Positions 27,395-36,842 of a stretch of 64,000 nt of DNA are shown piece after piece. Each line of letters begins with the position of its first letter. The first letter of the stretch is position 1. The notes below the pieces were generated by a model, which searched no databases, had not been told where the DNA came from, and saw only the letters and a program-made list of their open reading frames with translations. The position numbers and the translations under genes were made by a program. Source of the stretch: Clostridium frigidicarnis. GTDB lineage: Bacteria > Bacillota > Clostridia > Clostridiales > Clostridiaceae. Location: NCBI RefSeq assembly GCF_900111985.1, contig NZ_FOKI01000001.1, positions 1 through 64,000 on the forward strand, read 5' to 3'.

Positions 27395-27412
27395 TTAGTC
27401 CTCTCTTTTTTT
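27228..27412. repeat. Nested palindromic repeat element (about 185 bp)
   Basis: Outer arms GAGAGGTCTAAGCGTTAGCA (27235 on) and its partner TTTGCGTTGATTAGTCCTCTC (27385 on) enclose a middle stem (TATAAAAAATTTATATG with CATATAAACTTTTTATA) and an inner hairpin (AATTCCAAT...ATTGGAATT, 27300-27334). The inner core is found in reverse orientation at 47500-47549. The outer arm equals the simple hairpin at 13221-13286. The right end overlaps the last codons and stop of the histidine kinase gene. Confidence 0.75.
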
Positions 27413-28933
27413 GTTCTGATGAACTATATTTAACGTAAAGTAAAACATAACTCCATTATCAGTATTTTTAGCACCAAATTTACTCTTATGAAGAGTTAAT
27501 ATGTTTTTACTTATAGAAAGACCAAGTCCAGTTCCTCCAAATTCTCTATGTCTTGATTTATCTGTTTTATAAAACTTATCCCATATATTAGTTATTATAT
27601 CTTCATCTATATGACTATCAGTATTTTCAACCCATATAATAGCAAAATCTTTATGATTTTCTAATCCTATTACTATGGTACCATTTGGTTTGGTATGTCT
27701 AATTGCATTTGTTATAAAATTAGTTAATACTTGCTGAATTCTAAATTCATCACCAGATACAGTAATGGTCTCATTATTAAATTTTAAATCTATTTTAGTT
27801 TCATCAACATATGCTTTAAATGGCTTTAGAACCTTTAATATTAATTGATTTATATAAAAATTACTTATATTTAATTTAAAGTTTTCACTTTCTAGCTTAC
27901 TAACTTCGATCATATCACATACAAGTGTATTCATTTTTTTTGCTTCATCTAATATTACCTCTAAATAGAAATCTTTATCATCTTCACTTGCTATGCCATC
28001 TTTTAATCCTTCGGCATATCCTTCTATTAATGTTATTGGAGTTTTTAATTCGTGGGATACTCCAGCAACAAATTCTTTTCTCATTTCTTCTAACTTTTTT
28101 TCTTTTTCTATATCAATTTTCAACTTTTTATTGGCACTTTTAAGTTCAGTTAATGCAGTATTAAGATTTAAGGCTAAGAAATTTAAAGTTTTAGCTAAAC
28201 TTCCTATTTCATCTTCTCTATTAATTTCACATTTTTTACTAAAATCTAAGTTGCTCATTTTTTTAGCACTCATATTTAGTTTAACTAATGGTTTGGAAAT
28301 TAATTTTGTATATACGAAAGAAAGTATAAGTATCATTAATATAGCAAATATAAACATATACACATATAATTGTTTTATTACTTCTGAGGCCTCCTGTATA
28401 GGTCTAAAAGAGGATACAGCTATAATTAAACTATCATCTTTATAATTAATTGACATAGGGCCTACACAGGCTATATTTTTCACATTTATATTTGGTGTTT
28501 CCACTGTATAAGAAATTATTTTATTTTTATTATATAAGTCATTTAATAAATTGTTATTTCCTTTAACATGATTAAAAATATTAACTATTATATCCTTTGT
28601 GTTAGAGTCTATTTCGTTATTTAAGTTTGATAAATATTTTATTTCACCATTGGTTTTTAGTATAGCTATCTTAGCATCATTTTGTTTTTCTAAAGCATCG
28701 ATATTTTTAATAAGAGCTAAATTATCACTATCTTTAGAATATGAATAAGTTAATTTTAAATTTTTAACACTTTCGGTTAATGCTTCTTGTTTTTTCTTAA
28801 CATAAAAATTTTCAAACAATAAACTTTGAAAAACCATGGAAAAAAGTAAAAATGCAAATAGGGATATTGCTGTTATAAGGAACAGCCGCTTGGTTATTGA
28901 GTTTTTTATATTAAACTTCAAATTTATAGCCAC
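27395..28933 (-). CDS. Two-component sensor histidine kinase
   Basis: The 512-residue kinase has two membrane helices (LFLITAISLFAFLLFSMVF and YMFIFAILMILILSFVY) around an extracellular sensor of about 150 residues, a HAMP domain, HisKA with phospho-acceptor His in AGVSHELKTPITLIEGYAEG (about residue 294), and HATPase_c with the N box FITNAIRHT and G boxes including GGTGLGLSISKNIL. It is the partner of the response regulator whose 3' end it overlaps by 23 bases. The start is GTG 28933; TTG 28921 is an alternative. Its last residues (KKRED) and stop lie in the repeat element at 27228-27412. Confidence 0.95.
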   Translation of the reverse strand: MAINLKFNIKNSITKRLFLITAISLFAFLLFSMVFQSLLFENFYVKKKQEALTESVKNLKLTYSYSKDSDNLALIKNIDALEKQNDAKIAILKTNGEIKYLSNLNNEIDSNTKDIIVNIFNHVKGNNNLLNDLYNKNKIISYTVETPNINVKNIACVGPMSINYKDDSLIIAVSSFRPIQEASEVIKQLYVYMFIFAILMILILSFVYTKLISKPLVKLNMSAKKMSNLDFSKKCEINREDEIGSLAKTLNFLALNLNTALTELKSANKKLKIDIEKEKKLEEMRKEFVAGVSHELKTPITLIEGYAEGLKDGIASEDDKDFYLEVILDEAKKMNTLVCDMIEVSKLESENFKLNISNFYINQLILKVLKPFKAYVDETKIDLKFNNETITVSGDEFRIQQVLTNFITNAIRHTKPNGTIVIGLENHKDFAIIWVENTDSHIDEDIITNIWDKFYKTDKSRHREFGGTGLGLSISKNILTLHKSKFGAKNTDNGVMFYFTLNIVHQNKKRED

Positions 28934-29585
28934 TTCCTCTCACTGTAACTATACAGCTAGATCTATGAAGAAGTTTTTCTCGAAGTCTTTTTATATTTGT
29001 ATCAACTGTTCTTAGATCTCCTTCATAATCATAACCCCAAACACTATTAAGAATCATTTCTCTACTTAAGGCAATATCTTTATTCTCAACAAGATATATA
29101 AGTAAATCATATTCCTTAGGTGATAAGTTTATAATAGTATCTTTTACTTTAACCTCATGAGCCATTTTATTTATTAATAAGTCCTGAAAATTTAAAATAT
29201 GATCTTTAGTTATATGAACATCTTCAATCCTTTTTAATAAGGCTTTAACCTTAGCCACTAGCACTTTAGGGCTAAAGGGCTTAGTTACATAATCATCGGC
29301 ACCTAAATTATATCCTAAAAGTTCATCTTCCTCTTCACCTCTTGCAGTTAAAATCATAACAGGAACAGATGACACTTTTCTAATTTCTTTACAAAATGTG
29401 AATCCATCCATTAAAGGCATCATAATATCTAAAATTATTAGGTCCATATTACGTTGTTTGAATACATCTAGTGCTTCTTTACCATTAGATGCTTCTAAAA
29501 CTTCAAAATCTTCTCTAACAAGATAATCGTGAATGAGCTTTCTTATTCTAATCTCATCTTCAACTATCATTACAGTTTTTTTCAT
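28911..29585 (-). CDS. OmpR/PhoB-family response regulator
   Basis: The 224-residue regulator has a receiver domain (acidic pair E9-D10, phospho-acceptor Asp53 in DLIILDIMMP, Lys in VTKPFSP) and a winged-helix DNA-binding domain (LSPKEYDLLIYLVENK, SVWGYDYEGDLRTVDTNIKR). It is phosphorylated by the kinase encoded directly downstream, with overlapping reading frames that imply coupled translation. Target genes are not evident from the neighbours. Confidence 0.95.
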   Translation of the reverse strand: MKKTVMIVEDEIRIRKLIHDYLVREDFEVLEASNGKEALDVFKQRNMDLIILDIMMPLMDGFTFCKEIRKVSSVPVMILTARGEEEDELLGYNLGADDYVTKPFSPKVLVAKVKALLKRIEDVHITKDHILNFQDLLINKMAHEVKVKDTIINLSPKEYDLLIYLVENKDIALSREMILNSVWGYDYEGDLRTVDTNIKRLREKLLHRSSCIVTVRGSGYKFEV

Positions 29586-29781
29586 AAAATCACTCCTGTA
29601 TAAAGTTATAAGTTTATTGTATAATATACAGTTATTCTAACAAAAAAACTTAACTTTGTAACTTGTCAATTGTTAAATAGGTATCTTAATAAAAAGTATA
29701 ATTAAAAAAGACCAGAAAGAAATTCTTAATATTATACTCTTAGTTAACATAATAAGAACTATATTTTAAGATGAGAATAAT

Positions 29782-31152
29782 TTAAAGTTCAAGAATTTCA
29801 GGTTTTTTTATAATATTTGATTTTAGTGATTCTCTTAAAATATCAAATAAAGTTGAAATACCATGACTAATTTCCTTTTCATTGCATTTTGCAACACTTA
29901 TACGAGCAGTATTAATGTTTTCAGAGTTATTATAATAAAAATATTTTCCATGCCTTATATAGATTTTATTTCCCCTTAAGTTGCTTAGAAATTCCTCCAT
30001 ATTTAAATTCTTTGGAAGATGTATCAAAGAAAAAAGGCCACTAGTTGGATTAGTAAAGTTTAGATTTAAATCAGAATTCTCATTTATTATTTCTTTCAAA
30101 ATATCCATTTTTTTATCGTAATGAACTTTTAAATTTTGTATATAATCATCGTAATCAGTAGAAAGTATATACTCATTTAAGGCACACTGGAACACAGCAT
30201 TACCTTGCAATTCGCAGAAAGTCTTAAATTGTCTAAAGTCTTCTACTATCTTTTCAGGTAAGCTTATTGCAGCTAGCCTTGCTCCAGGAAGTAGTATTTT
30301 TGAAAATGTCTTTAAATAAATAACTTTTTCAAAGGAATCATAAGATTTAATTGGTTTATTAGATACATCATTTAATTCACTTAAATAATCATCTTCTAAG
30401 ATATAAACATCATACTTATTTGCTAAATATAATATTTGTTTTTTAGTTTCTTCATCGTAGGATGTACCTAGAGGGTTGTGAAGTCTTGGCATTGTATAAA
30501 AGAACTTTAAATCCTTATTTTTAAATAAATCTTCAAGTAAATTTAAATCTATACCATCTTTTCCGCGTGGAATAGTATAAACCTTAGACTTAGTTAATTT
30601 TAGCCACCCCAAATAAATATTATATGATGGAGATTCCACTAATATAGAATCTTTATTGTTATGAAATCTCATAAGAGAAAGCAAGGAAATTGACTGTTGT
30701 GCTCCATTAGAAAAATAAATACTTTCTTCCGTTAAATTTAATCCCTTTTCACTATATTTATTGCAAAGGGTAGTTTTAAGCTCAGAAAATCCATCTGAAT
30801 GACCATAGTTAAATAAAGATGTGCCATAAGAATTTATAGCTATATCAATGTATTTTTGAAATTGAGCAACAGGAAATATTGCTTCATTCGGTTCTCCAGA
30901 AGAAAAATCAAACTTGTCCTGAACTAAATTATTTTGTTTAAATAGGCTGTTTTCTAATATAAAGTACCCACTTTTAGGCATAGAGTATATTGACCCCTTT
31001 TTTTCAAGTTCAGAATAGGCTCTAATTACAGTTGAATTGCTACAACTGAATTTAATAGCTAATGCTCTTATTGAAGGAAGTTTTGATTTGAAACTTTCTT
31101 TTTTTATTTCATTTTCTATGTAATTAACAATAATATCATATTTGTTTTCCAT
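29782..31152 (-). CDS. MocR/PdxR-type GntR regulator with aminotransferase-like domain
   Basis: The 456-residue protein has an N-terminal GntR winged helix (LPSIRALAIKFSCSNSTVIRAYSELEKKGSIYSMPKSGYFI) and a class I aminotransferase-fold domain with the PLP-lysine segment YLKTFSKILLPGARLAAI. MocR proteins use bound PLP as effector; some control pyridoxal synthesis, others amino-acid metabolism. It is divergent from the DUF2804 gene, a possible target. Start ATG 31152 (MENKYD) has a GGGGGC site; ATG 31164 is less likely. Confidence 0.9.
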   Translation of the reverse strand: MENKYDIIVNYIENEIKKESFKSKLPSIRALAIKFSCSNSTVIRAYSELEKKGSIYSMPKSGYFILENSLFKQNNLVQDKFDFSSGEPNEAIFPVAQFQKYIDIAINSYGTSLFNYGHSDGFSELKTTLCNKYSEKGLNLTEESIYFSNGAQQSISLLSLMRFHNNKDSILVESPSYNIYLGWLKLTKSKVYTIPRGKDGIDLNLLEDLFKNKDLKFFYTMPRLHNPLGTSYDEETKKQILYLANKYDVYILEDDYLSELNDVSNKPIKSYDSFEKVIYLKTFSKILLPGARLAAISLPEKIVEDFRQFKTFCELQGNAVFQCALNEYILSTDYDDYIQNLKVHYDKKMDILKEIINENSDLNLNFTNPTSGLFSLIHLPKNLNMEEFLSNLRGNKIYIRHGKYFYYNNSENINTARISVAKCNEKEISHGISTLFDILRESLKSNIIKKPEILEL

Positions 31153-31420
31153 AAAAGCCCCCATAAAAATATAATTAACAGAATTTATTTTATTTTGAAA
31201 ATATTTTGTTATACAAGTATACCATAACAGATTAAAATATTAAAGATATAGATGATGGAGAGCCGGTAATAGCCACTTTATAAGGGTATGAGGTATTAAA
31301 AGTGGTAGTCATCAGATGAACTGTATCAGAACAATATTTCAATAATTTGGAAAATATCAAAGGGTTTTTAATTAGATATATAGAATAAGTACCTTAGTAT
31401 TGTTTAGGGGGATTATTTAA

Positions 31421-32422
31421 ATGGAGTTAGATAGCAAAAATTTATGTGATAAAAATGGACGATTGAATTTTCATGAAGGAATGTTTTTTCAAGATCCTAT
31501 TATAAATTCTAACCTAAGTAAAAGAAATTTATTAAGGCGTAAAAAGTGGAATTATTGGACAATAAATAATGATAAATATTTTTTTACTATAGCATTGGCC
31601 AATTTTGATTATTCAGGGTTAATATTTGCATATCTTATTGATTTAGATAACAATAAAATTATAGAAAAAAACTTTTTAGTACCTTTTGGAAAAGGGATAT
31701 GTCTTAAGTCTCACGTAGACGATGATATAGTATACGAAGGTAAGAACTTGAATATAAAAATTATTAATTCCAGTGATAAAACAAAAATAGAATTATTTAT
31801 AAATAATTTTTGTGAAAATAATTGCTTAATGGGATATTTCAATATTTATAATAAAGATGTTGAAAGTTTAAATATTGTTGTTCCATGGTCAAAGAAAAAA
31901 TATACTTATGCCTGTAAGCAAAGTGCTCTTAAGTGTGAAGGTGCATTAAGCATAGGTAATGATTATATAAAATTTGAAAAAGGTGAAAGTTACGGTTCCC
32001 AAGATTTTGGGCGTGGAGTTTGGAAAAGAAACATAAAATGGAACTGGATAACTTGCTCTACAACAATTATGGATAAAAAACATCTTGGTATAAACCTTGG
32101 AGCACATTGGACAGATGGTAGTGGTATTACGGAAAATGGTATAATATTAGATGGTAAGGCTTATCAAATAGAGGAAGATGTGGAGTTTAAATATGATAAT
32201 GATGATTTTATGAAGCCTTGGACTATTAAATCTCAAAGTAATGATATAAATCTTGTGTTTGTGCCAATTAGGATTAGGGAAAGTAATATGAATTTTGGAA
32301 TAATAAAATCTCATTTTAATCAGCTATTTGGTAAGCTTAGAGGAAGTATAAAAATTAATGGTTTAGTTATTAATATAGATGAGGCATTGTCACTTTGTGA
32401 GGAACATATAGCAAAATGGTAA
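31421..32422 (+). CDS. DUF2804 family protein
   Basis: The 333-residue soluble protein matches DUF2804 by its opening LCDKNGRLNFHEG and blocks DFGRGVWKRNIKWNWITCST and LGINLGAHWTDGSGITENG. It is probably a beta-rich fold; the biochemical role of the family is unknown. A GGGGG site precedes ATG 31421. A methyltransferase gene begins 18 bases downstream, so the two are likely co-transcribed. The 256-base gap upstream holds a weak hairpin (CCACTTT with AAAGTGG) near 31273-31305. Confidence 0.88.
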   Translation: MELDSKNLCDKNGRLNFHEGMFFQDPIINSNLSKRNLLRRKKWNYWTINNDKYFFTIALANFDYSGLIFAYLIDLDNNKIIEKNFLVPFGKGICLKSHVDDDIVYEGKNLNIKIINSSDKTKIELFINNFCENNCLMGYFNIYNKDVESLNIVVPWSKKKYTYACKQSALKCEGALSIGNDYIKFEKGESYGSQDFGRGVWKRNIKWNWITCSTTIMDKKHLGINLGAHWTDGSGITENGIILDGKAYQIEEDVEFKYDNDDFMKPWTIKSQSNDINLVFVPIRIRESNMNFGIIKSHFNQLFGKLRGSIKINGLVINIDEALSLCEEHIAKW

Positions 32423-32440
32423 GTAGAAAGAGGTGGACAT

Positions 32441-33166
32441 ATGAATTTTTATGAAAAGTTAAGTACAGTTTACGATACTGTATTTAGTTACAATGAAAAT
32501 ACCCATAAGCTTTTAAGAGAAACATTAAATCTATCTAGGGGTGAAAGGTTTTTAGATGTGGCATGCGGAACAGGAACTTATTCATTAGCTCTTAATAAAG
32601 ATGGGTTTTCTGGTTGTGGTGTTGATTTAGATAACAAAATGATTGAAATAGCGAAGACAAAGTCTAATGAATTAAATAACTTGGGTTTTAACACCATGGA
32701 TATGAGAGAGATAAATTTACAATTCCACAATACATTTAATTTGATATATTGTATAGGAAACTCTTTGGTTCATTTAAGCAATGCTTTGGAGATTGAAAAG
32801 GCAATTAATGACTTTTATAGTATTCTTCAAGAAAATGGCTATATTTTAATACAAATTATAAATTATGATAGAATACTTAAAAATAATATTAAAAATCTTC
32901 CTACTATACAAAAAGATAATGTAGACTTCGTAAGAAATTATGACTATAAAAAGGATGAGAACAAGATTTATTTTAATACAGAATTAAGAATACAAGGAGA
33001 TACTAATGTTTATAAAGGCTCAACTCCCTTAATACCACTTAAAAGTAAAGATCTGATAAATATTATAAAAAAATGCGGTTTTAAAGACATAGAAGTATTT
33101 GGTGACTTTAAGAAAAGCGTATTTAACATAGATTCTTATGGATTAATAATTAGAGCATGTAAATAA
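32441..33166 (+). CDS. Class I SAM-dependent methyltransferase
   Basis: The 241-residue methyltransferase has motif I FLDVACGTGTYSLAL, motif II acidic residue in GCGVDLDNKMIEIA, and motif IV FNLIYCIGNSLVHL. The substrate is unknown. It is the second gene after DUF2804 (18-base gap, GAGGTGG ribosome site) and ends at the terminator at 33176. Confidence 0.9.
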   Translation: MNFYEKLSTVYDTVFSYNENTHKLLRETLNLSRGERFLDVACGTGTYSLALNKDGFSGCGVDLDNKMIEIAKTKSNELNNLGFNTMDMREINLQFHNTFNLIYCIGNSLVHLSNALEIEKAINDFYSILQENGYILIQIINYDRILKNNIKNLPTIQKDNVDFVRNYDYKKDENKIYFNTELRIQGDTNVYKGSTPLIPLKSKDLINIIKKCGFKDIEVFGDFKKSVFNIDSYGLIIRACK

Positions 33167-33175
33167 TAATTTTAT

Positions 33176-33209
33176 TAAATAGAGTTTGTAATGTTACAGA
33201 CTCTATTTA
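33176..33209 (+). terminator. Terminator of the DUF2804-methyltransferase operon
   Basis: 13-bp arms (33176-33188 and 33197-33209, one G-U pair) lie 10 bases after the stop and are followed by GTTTCAACTTTT. Confidence 0.7.
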
Positions 33210-33246
33210 GTTTCAACTTTTATAAGTGCTGAGAATGGAAAGTTGA

Positions 33247-33280
33247 AACTTGTCATTTACCACTTAAAACTTGTCACTGA
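33247..33280. repeat. GTGACAAG-type intergenic repeat, inverted copy
   Basis: Two copies of AACTTGTCA/AAACTTGTCACTGA flank TTTACCACTT. This is the reverse complement of the GTGACAAGTT word seen at 22.5, 41.97 and 57.7 kb. It lies between a terminator and the M16 peptidase promoter region. Confidence 0.5.
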
Positions 33281-33387
33281 ATCAAGGTTTTACATTGATT
33301 AATACAAGGTATATATGATAAACTAATACGGTCTATAACAATTAAAAAGTAAACAATTTTTACTATTTAGATACAAGGAGATATATA

Positions 33388-34656
33388 ATGAAAAAATGGT
33401 TTTTAGATTCCAGAGATACCTTTTTAAGTAATGGTTTAAGAGTTATTTCTATAAAAAGGGACACTCAAATATTTTCAGTACATGGTGGGATTAATATAGG
33501 TTCTCTTTATGAAAAAGATAGTGAGAAAGGGATTTGTCACTTTATTGAACATATGTTGTTTAAGGGTACAGAAAGCAAGAGTAATGAGGAATTAAACAAT
33601 GAACTTGAACTTTTAGGGGGAGAGTACAATGCCTATACAGATTATTCATGTACTGTATACAGTATAAGTGCATTATCAGAAGAACTGCCAAAAGGATTAG
33701 AACTTCTAAGCGATATGATAATAAATTCAAATTTTGATTCAAACGAATTTGAGAGAGAAAGAGGAGTAATATTAGCAGAACTTAGGACAAATAAGGATGA
33801 TGTAGAAGATTATTCTTTTAATAAGACTTATGAAACTGCATTCAATAAAAGTCCATTAAAATATGATGTAGGTGGTACTGAAAAGCATGTTGAAAGTTTT
33901 TCAAAAGAATATTTAGTATCATTTTATAAAAAACACTATATACCTAATAACTCATGTATAACGATAGTGTCAAATTATGAGCATGATGACATCATTAAAT
34001 TGGTTAAAAAATACTTTTCAAACTGGAAAAAAGGTGAGTTAGAGTTAAGAAATGCACCAACAGAAGATAATATTCCAGGAAAATTTGTATCATATAAGAG
34101 CGATATAGAGCAAAGTACTTTAATTTACCTCTATACTCTTCACAACATAAGTAGAGAAGAGGAACTGCCTTTAAAAATATTAAGTTTAAGATTAGGAGAA
34201 AGTTCTAATTCAATATTATTTAGAGAGTTAAGAGAGAAAAGAGGACTTGCCTATGATGTTTATACTAATATGGATCTTACAAAGAATGTAAAGACATTTG
34301 TAATATATACGGCAATTTCAGATGAGAATTTAGATGAAACTACAGAAGTTATTGATAAATGTATTGAAGATATTAAAAACAGAAATATAATTTTTGATAA
34401 AAATACAGTTGAACTTATGAAAAAGGTTCATAAGACAGCAGTTGCATCTATTATGGAGGATTCAACAGATCTTTGTAATTATGTAATGCATCAAGCCCTT
34501 GAGGATGAACCAATAAATGAATTTATAAATGATATGGAAGAACTAGAGAATTTAACAGAAGAACATGTGTACAATGTTGCAAAAAAGGTATTGAATAACA
34601 GTACTGTTCACATTTTAAAATCAGATGAAGAAGATGATGAAGAAGAGGAAGAGTAA
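33388..34656 (+). CDS. M16-family zinc metallopeptidase
   Basis: The 422-residue protein has the inverted zinc site HFIEH (His51, Glu54, His55) with the third ligand Glu131 in ILAELRTNKDD, matching the H-x-x-E-H-x(75)-E pattern of M16 peptidases. A C-terminal M16 half follows (REKRGLAYDVYTNMD). The last 10 residues are nearly all Asp/Glu. It has no signal peptide, so it is probably cytosolic. It resembles the MppA-like processing peptidases of Firmicutes. It is the first gene of a tight operon with recX (5-base gap) and a transglutaminase-like gene. Confidence 0.92.
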   Translation: MKKWFLDSRDTFLSNGLRVISIKRDTQIFSVHGGINIGSLYEKDSEKGICHFIEHMLFKGTESKSNEELNNELELLGGEYNAYTDYSCTVYSISALSEELPKGLELLSDMIINSNFDSNEFERERGVILAELRTNKDDVEDYSFNKTYETAFNKSPLKYDVGGTEKHVESFSKEYLVSFYKKHYIPNNSCITIVSNYEHDDIIKLVKKYFSNWKKGELELRNAPTEDNIPGKFVSYKSDIEQSTLIYLYTLHNISREEELPLKILSLRLGESSNSILFRELREKRGLAYDVYTNMDLTKNVKTFVIYTAISDENLDETTEVIDKCIEDIKNRNIIFDKNTVELMKKVHKTAVASIMEDSTDLCNYVMHQALEDEPINEFINDMEELENLTEEHVYNVAKKVLNNSTVHILKSDEEDDEEEEE

Positions 34657-34661
34657 ACTAA

Positions 34662-35303
34662 ATGGGAAAAATAACAAAAATAGAAATTCAAAAAAATAAT
34701 GATGAAAGAGCAAATCTATTTATAGACGGAGATTTTGCTTTTGGTTGCGATATGGAACATATATATAAGTTAGGACTAAAAAAAGGGGATATTGTTGATA
34801 ATGATAATATAGAAGAAATCTTAACAAGAGAAGATTTCTCAAAATGTAAGAGCCAAGCGTTAAGAAGTGTAACTAGAGGTTATAAAACTGAAAAAGAAAT
34901 TAGAGATAAGTTAACTCAAAAAGAATTTGAAAGTAGTTCTATTGAAAAAACTATAGATTTTTTAAAAGAGTATAAATTTATAGATGATGATAAGTTTGCA
35001 CTAATGTTTTCTAAAGACAAATCCTATAATCAAGGAAGAAATAAGATTAAATATGCCTTAAAAAGAAAAGGTATAAATGATAGTATAATTGAAAAAAGTT
35101 TAAGTACTATAGATGAAGAAGATGAACATTCTAAAGCATTAGAATTAGGAAAGAAAAAATATTCTCTTTTAGAAAAAAGGGAAAGTGATAAAAGAAAATT
35201 ATATCAAAAAGTGTGCAATTATTTAATAGGAAGAGGATATGAATATTCTCTTGTGAAAAAGGTTGTAAATGAGATTATTTCAGGAATAGAAGAGGAAGTA
35301 TAA
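34662..35303 (+). CDS. recX: Regulatory protein RecX
   Basis: The 213-residue, highly charged helical protein has the RecX pattern: MGKITKIEIQKNNDERANLF, CKSQALRSVTRGYKTEKEIRDKL, FIDDDKFALMFSKDK and KIKYALKRKGI. It modulates RecA by blocking or depolymerising its filaments. No recA is near; instead it sits between a peptidase and a transglutaminase-like membrane protein, with gaps of 5 and 1 bases. Confidence 0.93.
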   Translation: MGKITKIEIQKNNDERANLFIDGDFAFGCDMEHIYKLGLKKGDIVDNDNIEEILTREDFSKCKSQALRSVTRGYKTEKEIRDKLTQKEFESSSIEKTIDFLKEYKFIDDDKFALMFSKDKSYNQGRNKIKYALKRKGINDSIIEKSLSTIDEEDEHSKALELGKKKYSLLEKRESDKRKLYQKVCNYLIGRGYEYSLVKKVVNEIISGIEEEV

Positions 35304-35304
35304 T

Positions 35305-36450
35305 ATGGACTATATTTTAAAAGATCCTATAACTTTAATATTAATAGCTGTTTTCTTTATACCTATAATATTAGGGTTTATAAATATAACTTCAACTAAA
35401 TATATAAAAGAGGAAATTTTAGATATTGAAAAAACCATATGTTTTTTAGGGGCAGTAATAGTATCTATAATAATATCAAGAAAAATAGTTTTATTTAAAG
35501 ATATAAGTATAATAACAAACTATATACCTAAAAATATAGATATGTTTTTTAATGATCATCCTTTTATAGCACTAGCAATAGTATCGTCTGTTGTTACAAG
35601 TATACTATACGGAATTTTATGTTTAATAATACGCTTAATTAATGCTATTACTATAGAACCAATTTTAAAAGGAATTTATAATTTTGGTCAAAAAAGAAGT
35701 AATTTTGGAAAAAGAGTTTTAGGAGCTATACTTCAAGTTCCTAAAGCTATAGTATATGTTGTTTTATGTACAATAATATTAAACTTTGGAACAATGATAT
35801 ACAATGGTGATAAGTTTAATTCATATTTACAGAAATCTGATACCTATAACTATATATGTGATAAAGTTGTTTTACCTATTTATAATTCCTCATTTGCAAA
35901 AAACATACCAATAATAGTTAATAACACTTTAAATGTTGAAGAAATAAAAGATAAGTCCAATGTAAAGAAAATTATATATTATAATGGTATAACATTAGAT
36001 GAGGGTATAAAATCCAACAAAGAAATAAATGATTTTTCTAAAAAATTAACAGCTAATGCTACAAATGAAAAGAATAAGGCTAAGTTAATATATGATTGGG
36101 TAGGATCAAATATAAGTTATGATTATCAAAAAGCAGATGAAATTATGAGAAGTAATTATGAAAACAAATCAGGGGCAATCCCAACATTCAGCTCAAGAGA
36201 AGGAATATGCTTTGATTATTCCTGTTTATATACAGCAATGGCAAGAGCCTCCGGGTTAAAGGTTAGAATGATATCAGGTAAGGGATTTAATGGAACATCT
36301 TGGGTAAATCACTCATGGAATCAAGTTTATATAGAAGAATCCAATGAATGGATAAATATAGATTCTACATTCTCAAAGAGTGGAAATTATTTTGATTCAA
36401 AAAGATTTAATATGGATCATAAGAATGATGAAATAATAGGAGAATGGTAA
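35305..36450 (+). CDS. Membrane-anchored transglutaminase-like protein
   Basis: The 381-residue protein has four hydrophobic N-terminal segments (from ITLILIAVFFIPIILGFINI to VVLCTIILNFGTMIY), then a transglutaminase-like domain with Cys in SREGICFDYSCLYTAMARASG, His in VNHSWNQVYIEE and Asp in WINIDSTFSKSG: the full Cys-His-Asp triad. It probably acts outside the membrane as a peptidase or amidase-like enzyme on cell-wall or surface substrates. It is the last gene of the M16-recX operon, starting 1 base after recX. Confidence 0.88.
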   Translation: MDYILKDPITLILIAVFFIPIILGFINITSTKYIKEEILDIEKTICFLGAVIVSIIISRKIVLFKDISIITNYIPKNIDMFFNDHPFIALAIVSSVVTSILYGILCLIIRLINAITIEPILKGIYNFGQKRSNFGKRVLGAILQVPKAIVYVVLCTIILNFGTMIYNGDKFNSYLQKSDTYNYICDKVVLPIYNSSFAKNIPIIVNNTLNVEEIKDKSNVKKIIYYNGITLDEGIKSNKEINDFSKKLTANATNEKNKAKLIYDWVGSNISYDYQKADEIMRSNYENKSGAIPTFSSREGICFDYSCLYTAMARASGLKVRMISGKGFNGTSWVNHSWNQVYIEESNEWINIDSTFSKSGNYFDSKRFNMDHKNDEIIGEW

Positions 36451-36483
36451 AGGCACACAAACTTGTTAGGTTTGTGTGCCTTT
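36449..36483. terminator. Bidirectional terminator after the transglutaminase gene
   Basis: Perfect 14-bp arms (36449-36462 and 36470-36483), AAAGGCACACAAAC with its complement, followed by TTTT. They overlap both stop codons of the convergent genes. Confidence 0.88.
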
Positions 36484-36842
36484 TAAGATAACTTCTTTTT
36501 ATAGTTATCCATTATGAAGTTTATTGCTTTTTCACAGTCTTTATCATTATTATCTAAAGACCAAGCTGTTTTAAAATATATTAAAGCCTTTTTAGAGTTA
36601 TTGAGCATAGCGTAGCAATAGGCTAAATTAAAAAAGTATTTGCTTTCCTTTTTAAGCTTAATTGCTTCCTTTAAATAATATAAAGCGTCTTCATATTTTT
36701 TCAATTTTATAAAACAAACTGCTGTATTATACGAAGAACATGATTCATTTTCTTTATTTTTAATAGCTTTTTTATATAAATTAATAGCTTTATTATAATC
36801 TCTTATATTATAAGATTCATTAGCTTTTTCAAAGTAATTCAT
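36483..36842 (-). CDS. Small TPR-repeat protein
   Basis: The 119-residue protein is three tandem TPR units: NYFEKANESYNIRDYNKAIN, SSYNTAVCFIKLKKYEDALY and YFFNLAYCYAMLNNSKKALI, each helix-turn-helix with the usual Ala/Gly/Tyr positions. It should act as a protein-binding scaffold; its partner is unknown. An AGGAGG site precedes ATG 36842. Confidence 0.9.
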   Translation of the reverse strand: MNYFEKANESYNIRDYNKAINLYKKAIKNKENESCSSYNTAVCFIKLKKYEDALYYLKEAIKLKKESKYFFNLAYCYAMLNNSKKALIYFKTAWSLDNNDKDCEKAINFIMDNYKKKLS

